Source: an uncultured Prevotella sp.
GTDB taxonomy: Bacteria > Bacteroidota > Bacteroidia > Bacteroidales > Bacteroidaceae
DNA length: 60,016 nucleotides
Assembly (NCBI GenBank): GCA_902477645.1
Contig: CABSIA010000001.1
Location: 1 to 60,016, forward strand
Reading direction: 5' to 3'
A program made the position numbers and the translations under genes. How positions within the stretch are numbered: position 1 is the stretch's first letter; each line of letters starts with the position of its first letter. Positions 42,969 through 52,263 of this stretch are shown in pieces. The notes beneath the pieces were generated by a model. That model worked only from the letters and a program-made list of their open reading frames with translations. It was not told the DNA's origin and made no database searches.

Positions 42969-45353
42969 ATGAGACATCTCACAAAATTAACAGCAATGAC
43001 TTTTATGGCATTGGCAGCCGGGACCTATGCGCAGCAGCTTCCAATGCGTCTGTGGTACGACAAGCCTGCCGGATTTTTCGAGGAGGCATTGCCCATTGGC
43101 AACGGCAAACTTGGCGCCATGGTATATGGCGGCACCAAGGACAACGTTATATATCTGAACGACATCACATTCTGGACAGGAAAGCCCGTAGACAACGATA
43201 CCGATAAAGACGCGCACACATGGCTGCCAAAAGTAAGGGAGGCCTTACTCAACGAAGACTACCGGAAGGCTGACGAGCTGCAAAAAAACATACAAGGCCC
43301 CAACAGCCAGTCCTTTCAGCCGCTTGCAACTCTTCATATCTTTGATGACAATGGCGCAAAAGCCGACAGCTACTACCGGCAGCTGAGCCTCGACAGCGCA
43401 GTGTGCAAAGATGTATATACCGCCAACGGCACCACGTTTACAAGAGAATATTTCGCCTCAAACCCTGACAAGCTGATAGCCATCCACATAAAGGCAGATA
43501 AGCCAGGCGCCATATCTCAGCGTATAATGCTTACCGGCCAGACTCCGCATAAAGTAAGGGCCACAGGCAACCAGCTTACAATGACCGGACATGCAATGGG
43601 CGACCCGATAAGCTCCATACACTTCTGCACCATTTTGCAGGCAAATGCCAATGGCGGAACCATTACAGCCAACGACTCATCACTTTACATTAAAAATGCC
43701 GACGAGGTAACTGTTTATTTAGTCAACGAGACCAGCTTCAACGGTGCAGACAAACATCCCGTAAAAGAGGGAGCACCTTACATAGAGACTGCCACCGACA
43801 ATATCTGGCATACCCGCAACTACAGCTATAGCCAGTTTGTATCACGGCACGTTGCCGACTACAAGAAATACTTTGACCGCCTGACATTCAGTCTTGACGG
43901 GGCGAGGCTCAACACCCAGATGACTACCGACAGCCTGCTGAAGTCGTACACCGACAATGGTGCCGACAGCCGGTATCTTGAGATACTGTACATGCAATAC
44001 GGGCGGTATCTGCTCATATCTTCGTCACGTACTCCTGGTGTACCAGCAAATCTCCAGGGCCTGTGGGCAAACAAACTCAAGTCTCCATGGCGAGGCAACT
44101 ACACAGTAAACATAAATCTTGAGGAAAACTACTGGCCTGCAGAGGTGGCAAACCTCAGCGAGATGACAGAGCCGTTATGGGAGTTTATGCGTCAGCTGGC
44201 ACGCAACGGTAGCCATACGGCACGCAACTATTATGGCGTCAGCCGTGGATGGTGCTCAGGGCATAACAGCGATTTATGGGCAATGGCCAATCCTGTGGGC
44301 GAAAAACACGAGAGCACAAAATGGAGCAACTGGAATATGGGATTTGCATGGCTGTCACAGGCTCTGTGGGAACATTATGCCTTCCGGCTCGACAAACAGT
44401 TCCTTACCGCCACAGCCATGCCTTTGCTGAAAGGCGCAAGCGACTTCTGCGAGGACTGGCTCGTAGAAAACCCGCATGTGAGGGGTGAGCTTTTCACAGC
44501 ACCTGCAACAAGCCCGGAAAACCAGTACAAGACTCCCGACGGCTACAAGGGCGCAACATGCTATGGAGCAACTGCCGACCTTGCCATTATCCGCGAGCTT
44601 TTCACAAACACCATCTATGCCAACAGCATCAGCAACGGTACGGACTTGCCATCGGTAAAAGACAAGCTCAACCGCCTACACCCTTATACTATCGGCAAAA
44701 TGGGCGACATAAACGAATGGTATTACGACTGGGATGACGAAGATTTCCAACACCGCCACCAGAGCCACCTCATCGGACTATATCCAGGACATCAGATAAC
44801 CCCCTCGTCTACACCCGAGCTGGCCAAGGCAGCAACAAGAAGCCTTGAGATAAAGGGCGACCAGACCACAGGCTGGAGCACAGGCTGGAGAATAAACCTG
44901 TGGGCACGCCTTAACCGTCCAGATCAGGCGTATCATATCTATCAGAAGCTTCTCACCTACGTGAGCCCGGACGACTACAAAGGCCCGTACAAACGGCGTA
45001 GCGGAGGCACATATCCTAACCTGTTCGACGCTCATCCGCCATTCCAGATCGACGGCAACTTCGGAGGAACAGCCGGCGTTTGCGAGATGCTTGTACAGAG
45101 CAGCTATACCGTCGCCGGCAACACACCTCACGCCACCATAACATTGCTCCCGGCTCTGCCGGCAGCCTGGAGCAAAGGCTCAATAAAAGGCATCTGTGCA
45201 AGAGGCGGATATACCATAGACATGGAATGGGCCGACGGGAAGGTTGTCAAAGCAGTAATAAATTCTGTAGCCGACGGGAAAGTCGATGTCGCCTATAACG
45301 GTATTGTAAAGACTATAAAGATAAAGGGAGGAAAAAGCAAGACCCTGAAATGA
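42969..45353 (+). CDS. Alpha-L-fucosidase, glycoside hydrolase family 95
   Basis: 794 residues with a signal peptide ending TYA. It begins with the GH95 N-terminal beta domain (LPIGNGKLGAMVYGG and WTGKP), then the (alpha/alpha)6 barrel, and a C-terminal beta sheet. Residues matching the characterised inverting 1,2-fucosidases are visible: NINLEENYWPAE (the Asn pair), ATSPENQY (acid Glu) and FQIDGNFGG (Asp). It releases alpha-1,2-fucose, for example from mucin or plant glycans, in the periplasm. It overlaps the next gene by four bases. Confidence 0.93.
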   Translation: MRHLTKLTAMTFMALAAGTYAQQLPMRLWYDKPAGFFEEALPIGNGKLGAMVYGGTKDNVIYLNDITFWTGKPVDNDTDKDAHTWLPKVREALLNEDYRKADELQKNIQGPNSQSFQPLATLHIFDDNGAKADSYYRQLSLDSAVCKDVYTANGTTFTREYFASNPDKLIAIHIKADKPGAISQRIMLTGQTPHKVRATGNQLTMTGHAMGDPISSIHFCTILQANANGGTITANDSSLYIKNADEVTVYLVNETSFNGADKHPVKEGAPYIETATDNIWHTRNYSYSQFVSRHVADYKKYFDRLTFSLDGARLNTQMTTDSLLKSYTDNGADSRYLEILYMQYGRYLLISSSRTPGVPANLQGLWANKLKSPWRGNYTVNINLEENYWPAEVANLSEMTEPLWEFMRQLARNGSHTARNYYGVSRGWCSGHNSDLWAMANPVGEKHESTKWSNWNMGFAWLSQALWEHYAFRLDKQFLTATAMPLLKGASDFCEDWLVENPHVRGELFTAPATSPENQYKTPDGYKGATCYGATADLAIIRELFTNTIYANSISNGTDLPSVKDKLNRLHPYTIGKMGDINEWYYDWDDEDFQHRHQSHLIGLYPGHQITPSSTPELAKAATRSLEIKGDQTTGWSTGWRINLWARLNRPDQAYHIYQKLLTYVSPDDYKGPYKRRSGGTYPNLFDAHPPFQIDGNFGGTAGVCEMLVQSSYTVAGNTPHATITLLPALPAAWSKGSIKGICARGGYTIDMEWADGKVVKAVINSVADGKVDVAYNGIVKTIKIKGGKSKTLK

Positions 45354-46279
45354 CAAAGCAGATACTGACAGCCACTTTGTTTCTTTTGCTTGCCACCGTA
45401 GCGGCAGCTCAGGAGTTCAGCCTGCATTGGATATCGTCTCCGCAGCCCGACTCCACGTCTCAGCTATGGTTCCGCAAGCAGATTGTAAAGAACGGACACC
45501 CGAAAAAAGCATACATCTGCATAGCCACAACAGGCTATGCAGAGCTGTACGTCAACGGACGCAATGTCAGCCGCAATGTCATGACTCCCTACCGTGAGGC
45601 TTTCACATCACACACAGTCACTGCAACCTACGATGTCACACGCTTCACCCACTCCGATACCATTACGCTGGCTGTCTGGTATTCTCCCTCCTACCCTCAC
45701 CTCACAGACAAACAGATATCTGCGGTGTTCTATGGAACCTGCAGCGACGGCACGCCTTTTTCCTATTTTTCCGACCGCTCATGGCTTTGCCGCCAGGCTC
45801 CCGCATCTTTTAACACTAAAGGTGGGGAGACCATCGACGGCAGGCAAGACAAAACATTATGGAAATCAAATTCAGACTATTCACCGGCATTATGGACAGG
45901 ATGCGAGAGCGTAGCTACATCTGGCAGCGACTGGACGCAACAGACAGAACAAACGGCAAGCACCATTGGAGAGGTAATAAATTACAGATATTTCGATATT
46001 GAGAAAGACACCACAACCTACGATTTCGACAAAGGTCTACATGGTTGGCTAAGAATAACCATGCGCAACGCCAGACGTGGCGGGCGTATATTCTTTGGCA
46101 ACATGGAATATATCTGCAACGGCAAACTCGACGAGCAGGCCTGCATGCGCTTCACCACAGAATATATCCGCAAACCAGTTGTCTATGGCGACAGACGGTT
46201 TAAACCCGACCACATTACAAATGTCGAGGGCATAAGCATCGTTACCCGGCACCCCACAGGATGGCAGCCGTATTATTAA
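45350..46279 (+). CDS. Secreted beta-sandwich protein, alpha-L-rhamnosidase N-terminal-like
   Basis: 309 residues with a signal peptide (MTKQILTATLFLLLATVAAAQ). The segments QLWFRKQIVKNGHPKKAYICIATTGYAELYVNGRNV resemble the N-terminal carbohydrate-binding-like domains of GH78 rhamnosidases, split here as LWFRKQI and GYAELYVNGRNV. No catalytic (alpha/alpha)6 domain follows, so it is either a short binding protein or a truncated enzyme; it ends cleanly at a stop. Translational coupling to the fucosidase suggests a joint role on the same glycan. Confidence 0.65.
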   Translation: MTKQILTATLFLLLATVAAAQEFSLHWISSPQPDSTSQLWFRKQIVKNGHPKKAYICIATTGYAELYVNGRNVSRNVMTPYREAFTSHTVTATYDVTRFTHSDTITLAVWYSPSYPHLTDKQISAVFYGTCSDGTPFSYFSDRSWLCRQAPASFNTKGGETIDGRQDKTLWKSNSDYSPALWTGCESVATSGSDWTQQTEQTASTIGEVINYRYFDIEKDTTTYDFDKGLHGWLRITMRNARRGGRIFFGNMEYICNGKLDEQACMRFTTEYIRKPVVYGDRRFKPDHITNVEGISIVTRHPTGWQPYY

Positions 46280-46288
46280 CAGAAGGCA

Positions 46289-46320
46289 TTTGCCCACATC
46301 GGAAAAAATATGTACTTTTG
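46289..46320 (+). promoter_or_regulatory. Promoter of the AraC-type regulator
   Basis: TTTG at 46289-46292 and TACTTTTG at 46313-46320, spacer 20 bases, 18 bases before the start codon. Confidence 0.7.
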
Positions 46321-46338
46321 CAGAAAACATTCTAACAA

Positions 46339-47208
46339 ATGATACAGCCAATCACCATAGAATCAGTAAAGGCATTATGCGAATGCTGCTATCTTGACAA
46401 CGACCTCGTAATATTCGACGAGATTGCAAAGGTACCCATACCTTCCGTGCCACGGCGTATGGGATGCATAATGGTGGCTCTGTGTCTGGAAGGACAGGCA
46501 AAATACCGCGTCGACACCATGCAGCACAACGTAAGGGGTGGCGACGTAATCATTATCAGCACCAACCAGGTTACAGACGAATGCGAGCTTTCTGATGACT
46601 GCAGCGGTATGGCTATTATCATGTCCGAGAACTTTTTCCGTGAGATAATATCCGGAGTTCACGAGATATCATCGCTGTTTCTGTTCTCCCGCCGTCATCC
46701 GGTATGCCATCTTGAGCCAGAGGAGATTGTCGTGACAAAAAACTATTTTAAAGCCCTTAACATCAAGGCAAACGAGAGCACACACAGGTTCAGACGTGAG
46801 ACGGTTATTTCTATGATGCGGACAATGATTTACGACCTCAGCAACGTGATATACCGCATCATGCAGGACACCGACCTAAAAAGCACAAGGGCTGACAAGA
46901 TATTTACAGATTTCCTTATGCTGGTAGAAAACAACTACCGCACGCAAAGGCGTGTAGGCTGGTATGCGATCAATATGGGCATTACACCTAAATATCTTTC
47001 GGAAATGATAAAACAGGCAAGCCGGCGCACACCTAACGACTGGATTGACGACTACGTAACGCTTGAGCTGCGTGTACAACTAAAAAACACCTCAAAGAGC
47101 ATAAAGGAGATAACTCAGGAACTGAACTTCCCAAACCAGAGCTTCCTCGGCAAATATTTCAAGGAGCACGTCGGCGTGAGTCCTTCCGAATACCGGAAGA
47201 GACAATAA
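46339..47208 (+). CDS. AraC-family transcriptional regulator
   Basis: 289 residues. An N-terminal cupin-like sensor (GQAKYRVDTMQHNVRGGDVIIIS) and a C-terminal double HTH: first helix pair around VGWYAINMGITPKYLSEMIKQASRR, second around SIKEITQELNFPNQSFLGKYFK, ending GVSPSEYRKR. It lies directly after the fucosidase pair and may control it. It converges with the sigma-factor gene. Confidence 0.9.
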   Translation: MIQPITIESVKALCECCYLDNDLVIFDEIAKVPIPSVPRRMGCIMVALCLEGQAKYRVDTMQHNVRGGDVIIISTNQVTDECELSDDCSGMAIIMSENFFREIISGVHEISSLFLFSRRHPVCHLEPEEIVVTKNYFKALNIKANESTHRFRRETVISMMRTMIYDLSNVIYRIMQDTDLKSTRADKIFTDFLMLVENNYRTQRRVGWYAINMGITPKYLSEMIKQASRRTPNDWIDDYVTLELRVQLKNTSKSIKEITQELNFPNQSFLGKYFKEHVGVSPSEYRKRQ

Positions 47209-47223
47209 CCCCGCCATCCAAGC

Positions 47224-47736
47224 CTACAGAACCTTGGCAAGCTTCTGACGGACTATTTTTCGGGAATAATACAGACGTGACTCCACAATTCTTTCTCCAA
47301 GATCTAAAACCTCGGCAATCTCCGTTGCCGACATACCATTATATCGGCTCATTGTATATATTTTATAGTTTTGGCTATTGAGACTACCCTCGGCAACGGC
47401 ATTCTCAATTTCTATTATGTTGCCGGCCTCAACCTTTGCTATGCTCTGATTGCTCCACTCGTCAATTGTCGGCATAGCTTTAAGAGCCTTGCGGCGGAAA
47501 GCCTGACGGCGGAAATAATCATTCCTAAGGTTGTATGCCGCAACCATTACAAGCCCTTTTAATGTGTCTGCGCAAAGAGTGTCAACGCCAAGCACCTTGA
47601 TGAAAACTTCCTGCACAAGGTCCTCAACATCCTCGTCGCAAATATTATATTGCTTGAAGAGTGCGAATACCTCATTGGCATAATCTACGTAAGCCTTGCC
47701 TACAAGTTCTGATTTGGTCAAATTGTCCGGGTTCAT
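47224..47736 (-). CDS. ECF-type RNA polymerase sigma factor
   Basis: 170 residues from MNPDNLTKSELVG; the open frame extends 49 codons upstream through the promoter and is rejected there. Region 2 is seen as CDEDVEDLVQEVFIKVL and AAYNLRNDYFRRQAF, region 4 as YKIYTMSRYNGMSATEIAEVLDLGERIVESRLYYSR. No FecR-like anti-sigma gene is beside it. It is divergent from the DUF3244 gene at the edge of the peptide island, and may regulate it; this is inference. Confidence 0.82.
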   Translation of the reverse strand: MNPDNLTKSELVGKAYVDYANEVFALFKQYNICDEDVEDLVQEVFIKVLGVDTLCADTLKGLVMVAAYNLRNDYFRRQAFRRKALKAMPTIDEWSNQSIAKVEAGNIIEIENAVAEGSLNSQNYKIYTMSRYNGMSATEIAEVLDLGERIVESRLYYSRKIVRQKLAKVL

Positions 47737-47762
47737 GTCTCGTTTGGTTTTTAGTTGTGGTG

Positions 47763-47770
47763 CAAAATTA
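47763..47770 (-). promoter_or_regulatory. -7 element of the sigma-factor gene
   Basis: The minus strand reads TAATTTTG followed by CA, 27 bases upstream of the chosen start. Confidence 0.5.
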
Positions 47771-47798
47771 GCCACAAAACCGAAAACCATAGTGCCGT

Positions 47799-47870
47799 AA
47801 TTGTCCCAAACTATATGCAGCAATTGTCCCAAATCAATTTTGAGACGTTTGCAGCACCCGTTTGGGACAA
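47799..47870. promoter_or_regulatory. Three TTGTCCCAAA-type boxes upstream of the sigma factor
   Basis: AATTGTCCCAAA occurs at 47799-47810 and 47822-47833 (period 23), and TTTGGGACAA, the inverse, at 47861-47870. The set sits upstream of the sigma-factor promoter in the divergent region, where an autoregulatory or repressor site would be expected. The remainder up to 48060 has TTTTTACACC-type repeats and no gene. Confidence 0.6.
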
Positions 47871-48064
47871 AAAAAACATACACCTCTTTACACCTGTAAT
47901 CCCATGTAAAAGCATAAAAAACACCGATGAAATGGGCAAAAATAGAAGTTATTACACCTTTTTACACCTATATGCAACCATTTTTTGCCTTAACAGCATG
48001 TCTTAACCAAAATAATACCCAAAATACTTCTTGATGTAAAAATGATGTAAAATTAAAGACAATA

Positions 48065-48099
48065 TAATTTTGCCGATAAAAAACAAAATGATAATTTTG
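48065..48099 (+). promoter_or_regulatory. Two tandem -7 elements before the DUF3244 gene
   Basis: ATAATTTTGCC occurs at 48064-48074 and 48091-48101; each contains TAATTTTG. The second lies 24 bases before the start codon. Confidence 0.5.
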
Positions 48100-48123
48100 C
48101 CAGCGAAAAAAAATCAAAACAAT

Positions 48124-48495
48124 ATGAAGAAAATAGTACTTTTAGCATTATTCTTTTTAGCATCACTGCAAAATGATGCTTCAGTGACAACAGGCATTCA
48201 TCAAACCATCAGAATGCAGTTCCAATACCACGACCCTCACAACGAGGCTCATCCGTTACCTCGAACTCCAGCCAAGCCAATTACCGTATCACAGAATGGT
48301 CATGTATTCACTTTCGCCGAGTATCTTGCTGGCAATATTGTAGAATTGGTATCAGGTGATTCTGTTGTGTACACATCTGTAATTGACGATGACGGCACAA
48401 TTACCATACCAGACAACATCGTTGGTGAATTTGAACTGGTTCTATACTTAGGAGATAATGTTTATAATGCGGAAGTGGAATTACATAATCAATAA
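48124..48495 (+). CDS. DUF3244 family secreted protein
   Basis: 123 residues from MKKIVLLALFFLASL, a signal peptide. The mature part is a small beta-sandwich with FTFAEYLAGNIVELVSGDSV and the closing FELVLYLGDNVYNAEVEL. DUF3244 proteins are abundant in gut Bacteroidetes and often lie in gene groups with peptide maturation or sensor genes; function unknown. The open frame extends 18 codons upstream but that part contains the promoter. It ends with TAA TAG. Confidence 0.75.
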   Translation: MKKIVLLALFFLASLQNDASVTTGIHQTIRMQFQYHDPHNEAHPLPRTPAKPITVSQNGHVFTFAEYLAGNIVELVSGDSVVYTSVIDDDGTITIPDNIVGEFELVLYLGDNVYNAEVELHNQ

Positions 48496-48498
48496 TAG

Positions 48499-48750
48499 AT
48501 ATACACTAAAATTACCGACTCTATATTTCAAGATTTATCAACAACGAGTAATGAAGCACGCACTAATTACATAAGGTCTCGGCTTTATAGGTTGCCATCT
48601 ATGCCTGCCCTTGCTGAACGAACGGCATCATGTCTGTGTTTGGGTGACTTGTCAACGGGATTATTAGAAAGCCTAAGCTTTATGGTGACCTATCCGAATT
48701 TTGATTTGTCTATCAGGCCCGACAATGGGAAAGTTAGTTACAAATTATAA
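48499..48750 (+). other. Open frame without a start codon after the DUF3244 gene
   Basis: After the double stop (48493-48498) the same frame stays open for 83 codons, to TAA at 48748. The first ATG is at 48601 and would give 49 residues (MPALAERTASCLCLG...). I do not recognise the product. It could be a small unrecognised gene between DUF3244 and the radical SAM gene, a decayed extension, or chance. Confidence 0.3.
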
Positions 48751-48769
48751 AATATAAAAAATCATAACT

Positions 48770-50056
48770 ATGAAAACAAGTAGATACAATTATTTCATCC
48801 CTTATGGAGACAAGCACATTTTCTTTAATGGGCTTACAAAACGTTTCTTTTTTGTATCAGATAAAAATTGCCCACGATTCATAGATATTATTACCAATCC
48901 GGGAGAAGAAAGTTATCAGGAAAAATATGCTCCTTTCTTGGAGAGAATGAAGAGCGAGGGTTTCGTGTTAGAAGATAATGTTGATGAGATGGAGTTGGTT
49001 CGAAATGAATTTGAGCAGCAACGCTATTCAGACCAATATATGCTGATGATTCTACCTACATACCAATGCAACTTACGGTGTTGGTATTGCGTCCAAGAGC
49101 ATCAGAATGTAAATATGACTGATGAGACGGTGATTCGTATCAAGAAACACATAAAAAAATATTTATTAGATAGTGGAGTGAAACGCTTCCGTTTATCATG
49201 GTTTGGGGGAGAGCCTCTTTTGGCTTACAAGAAACTAACTGACATCACAATCTTCTCAAAAAACTTTTGCGAGAAAAATAATATTCGTTTCTTTTGTGAT
49301 ATTACAACTAACAGTTTGTTGCTGACTTCTGAAAGGATTAAGGAATTGGGAGAGATAGGAGTATTAAGTTTCCAGATTACCATTGACGGATGCCGAGAGA
49401 AGCACAACCAAGTGAAACAAAACAAGAACAATTCAGCTTTTGACCAAGCTGTCAACAATGTCCTGGAGATAGTGAAAACCATTCCAAATGCGAATTGTAC
49501 TCTTCGCATCAATTATTCTGATAAAACATTGGAGCCTGGCAAAATCATGCATGATGTCAATTTGTTGATTCCGCTTGAATATCGAAAATATATCAAAATT
49601 GCCCCTTGCAAAATATGGCAGATAAAAGATTCCGATATTTCAAAAGAAAAAGTGAGTGAGCTTGACAGCATTATCCGAAGAAAGAGCTATAAAGTCAACA
49701 TTTTAGAAAGAGCCTTGTGTTACGTGGATTATACTCATTTTAACTGCGTATTTCCAAATGGAAAGATTGGAAAATGCGACAATGACAAATTGGAAAACGC
49801 CAAAGGCATATTGACTGAGTCTGGCGATATCGTTTGGGATATTCCATATCCTTATGAGTTACACCAATCTTTGGAAGAAAACAGTAAATGTTCTCATTGT
49901 AAACATCTGCCGTATTGCATGGGACCTTGTCCTTTCAAAAGAGATGAAATGATAGGCAAATTCGGCAAAATAGTGTGTCAATACTCCGATGCAGACAATG
50001 CAATAGAAAGCTCCATCATAAGATACTGTGAAAATTGTTCAAACATCAATAATTAA
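48770..50056 (+). CDS. Radical SAM/SPASM peptide maturase
   Basis: 428 residues. The radical SAM cluster motif is CNLRCWYC (Cys 100, 104, 107), followed by WFGGEPLL and the central barrel. The C-terminal SPASM domain supplies further Cys residues: NCVFPNGKIGKC, then CSHCKHLPYCMGPC and a final IVCQY. The N-terminal about 90 residues look like a precursor-recognition region. SPASM maturases of this type act on ribosomal peptides, often making thioether or C-C links. It heads the island's biosynthetic genes, upstream of the Gly-Gly precursor. The exact reaction cannot be read from sequence. Confidence 0.9.
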   Translation: MKTSRYNYFIPYGDKHIFFNGLTKRFFFVSDKNCPRFIDIITNPGEESYQEKYAPFLERMKSEGFVLEDNVDEMELVRNEFEQQRYSDQYMLMILPTYQCNLRCWYCVQEHQNVNMTDETVIRIKKHIKKYLLDSGVKRFRLSWFGGEPLLAYKKLTDITIFSKNFCEKNNIRFFCDITTNSLLLTSERIKELGEIGVLSFQITIDGCREKHNQVKQNKNNSAFDQAVNNVLEIVKTIPNANCTLRINYSDKTLEPGKIMHDVNLLIPLEYRKYIKIAPCKIWQIKDSDISKEKVSELDSIIRRKSYKVNILERALCYVDYTHFNCVFPNGKIGKCDNDKLENAKGILTESGDIVWDIPYPYELHQSLEENSKCSHCKHLPYCMGPCPFKRDEMIGKFGKIVCQYSDADNAIESSIIRYCENCSNINN

Positions 50057-50074
50057 TATCTTGACACATACATT

Positions 50075-52216
50075 GTGAAAACATTCATTTCAACATTGGT
50101 AGTTTTGTTAGGTCTGGCTACCAGTATTCAAGGTAAAAACACATATGAGTTTACAGCCGACAGCCTGATCCGTCAGAATGACACCATACACTACACACGG
50201 TCGTTAGACTCCGTGGTTGTGGTAGGTGACAACATCACCCACTATGCAGACCGTGATGTGGTGCGTATAACCAGAACCATGCGTAAAGGGGCACGGAATA
50301 CTGCACAGATGCTGGGTAATATCCCCGGAATCGACTGTGACTATTCCAACAACGAACTCACCTATTACGGTTCGAAGAACATCCTCATTTTGGTAGACAG
50401 CGTAGAGAAGTCATCCGCATACATTAAGGAACTGCACCACCTGCGCTTTGACAAAGTAGATGTGGTGCCCAATCCCACAGGGAAATACGCCAACTATGAC
50501 GTGCTGATAAACCTGCATACAAAGCCTGATTATGAAGGGTACGAGGGAAATGCCTTTGAACAGGTATCTGTTTTGCCTACAAATGGGAACGGGAAAGACA
50601 AGCATCTGACAGGAAATTACACTTCCGCATCTTTCACGTACACCAAGAACAAGTGGAACTTTGTGGGAAGGTATAACTTCAAATACCTGCAGAGCGAACG
50701 CAACAACATCACGGAGGCGGTCAGCAACAATCTCGTGAGCAATTTGCAGGAAACCATGCTGACGCCTAACGGCTCCAAAAACTTCTACCGCATACACAAT
50801 GCCTATGCCGCCGTGGATTACCAGATAAACAAGAGCCATTCGGTCTCGGCATCCTACAACTATTCCCCTGATGCTACAGACACCTACAGCCACAGTTCCA
50901 AAGGGCGGTGGTGGACGGAAAGCGACATACGTGACACCATCAGCACCAACCAAACCAGCAGGGTGAACAGCACACGCCACACACTGGGTCTCTACTACCG
51001 TGGACGCAGTGGTGTATGGAACTACACCTATGACTTCAACTATATCAATGACAGTTGGACTTCTGACAAGGACTACACACAAAGCACGGGCTACACATCC
51101 CACTACCCGCACCGTAACCACATGGACTACGTGTGGACCAAGAGCGAGGTCAACCGGCGCTTCCTCAACAACAAGTTCTATGTCAGTGCAGGATATAACT
51201 TTACATGGAAGGACTATGAGCAGAAGAACAGAAAGACAGAGGACTTGCTGAGCGAGAACACCTACAAGCGCAATGAGTTCTGGACATGGCTCTCATACCG
51301 CATCAAGGATGGCACAGACCTAAACTTCAGCGCATCTGCCGAACACGTGCACACAGAGAGCCGCAGCTATGAAGACAACAACATGGTGTACAAGCTGAGC
51401 GGCATGTTTTACCACAAATGGAACAAATGGCTTTGGATGCGCCTCAACTATTGGTGCAACATCACACATCCCCAGCTGGACCAGGTGACCGAATACGGCT
51501 ATTTCAGCGACTCTCTTACCTACAGAAGTGGAAACCCCGCATTGCGCACTCAAGTCTATCACTCCACACGGCTGTGGCTCGACTTCTTTAACACGTTTAA
51601 CATACAGGCAGGATACAATTATTCGCCAAACATGTTCTCCACTGTAATCGAGCCAGGAGAAGGACTGATGTCTACAGGCGAGCACGGGTCTTATATCATC
51701 TACATGCCACGGAACGCCACATACAGGGAGTTCTGGACCTCATTCTATATCTACAAGCGCATCAAGGCCTTTACCATCAGTGCCACTGTCAAATATCAGT
51801 TCAAGGAAGCTGAATATGGGAAATACAAGAACAGCAACGACGGGTTCAGCGGACACCTCGATGTGAGGTATTATAACGACAAGCGATTCCTGACATTGCT
51901 ATTGGGCTACATCCTCAATAACAGCTACGGAGCGTCAGTGCAAGGATGGAATACCTCAAAAATGGACATTCTCAGATTCTATGCGGGAAAAGACTTCTTC
52001 AAGCAACGGATGAATATAAGCATACAATATGTATCGCCACGTATCTTCTGCGACGGATACTCAAGACGTATCCTACATTCGGATGCAATGACGGGCTATA
52101 GGATTACGAATAATTATAAGAGTATGGAGCATTCCATTATGTTCACCATGGCCTACCGGTTCAACGGAGGAAAAAGTGTGAGACAGTATAACAGGGAAAT
52201 GTCTGGAGAAAGATAA
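50075..52216 (+). CDS. TonB-dependent-receptor-like outer-membrane beta-barrel protein
   Basis: 713 residues, GTG start, with a signal peptide (MKTFISTLVVLLGLATSIQG). A plug-like domain (about 45-160: DVVRITRTMRKGARNTAQML, then NILILVDSVEKS) precedes a barrel of many aromatic-rich alternating strands up to a terminal strand ending MAYRFNGG. It lacks the N-terminal carboxypeptidase-regulatory domain of SusC proteins. Beside a peptide maturase and exporter it may carry the product across the outer membrane, take it back up, or act as an immunity receptor. Confidence 0.75.
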   Translation: MKTFISTLVVLLGLATSIQGKNTYEFTADSLIRQNDTIHYTRSLDSVVVVGDNITHYADRDVVRITRTMRKGARNTAQMLGNIPGIDCDYSNNELTYYGSKNILILVDSVEKSSAYIKELHHLRFDKVDVVPNPTGKYANYDVLINLHTKPDYEGYEGNAFEQVSVLPTNGNGKDKHLTGNYTSASFTYTKNKWNFVGRYNFKYLQSERNNITEAVSNNLVSNLQETMLTPNGSKNFYRIHNAYAAVDYQINKSHSVSASYNYSPDATDTYSHSSKGRWWTESDIRDTISTNQTSRVNSTRHTLGLYYRGRSGVWNYTYDFNYINDSWTSDKDYTQSTGYTSHYPHRNHMDYVWTKSEVNRRFLNNKFYVSAGYNFTWKDYEQKNRKTEDLLSENTYKRNEFWTWLSYRIKDGTDLNFSASAEHVHTESRSYEDNNMVYKLSGMFYHKWNKWLWMRLNYWCNITHPQLDQVTEYGYFSDSLTYRSGNPALRTQVYHSTRLWLDFFNTFNIQAGYNYSPNMFSTVIEPGEGLMSTGEHGSYIIYMPRNATYREFWTSFYIYKRIKAFTISATVKYQFKEAEYGKYKNSNDGFSGHLDVRYYNDKRFLTLLLGYILNNSYGASVQGWNTSKMDILRFYAGKDFFKQRMNISIQYVSPRIFCDGYSRRILHSDAMTGYRITNNYKSMEHSIMFTMAYRFNGGKSVRQYNREMSGER

Positions 52217-52263
52217 AAATAGAACGATAAGTTCTTGTATATTGTTTAATTAAATTATATTTT

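Noticed and set aside
47737..47883. N-terminal extension of the sigma factor
   Set aside because: It runs through the predicted promoter and the repeated boxes, and sigma region 2 begins after the chosen Met.
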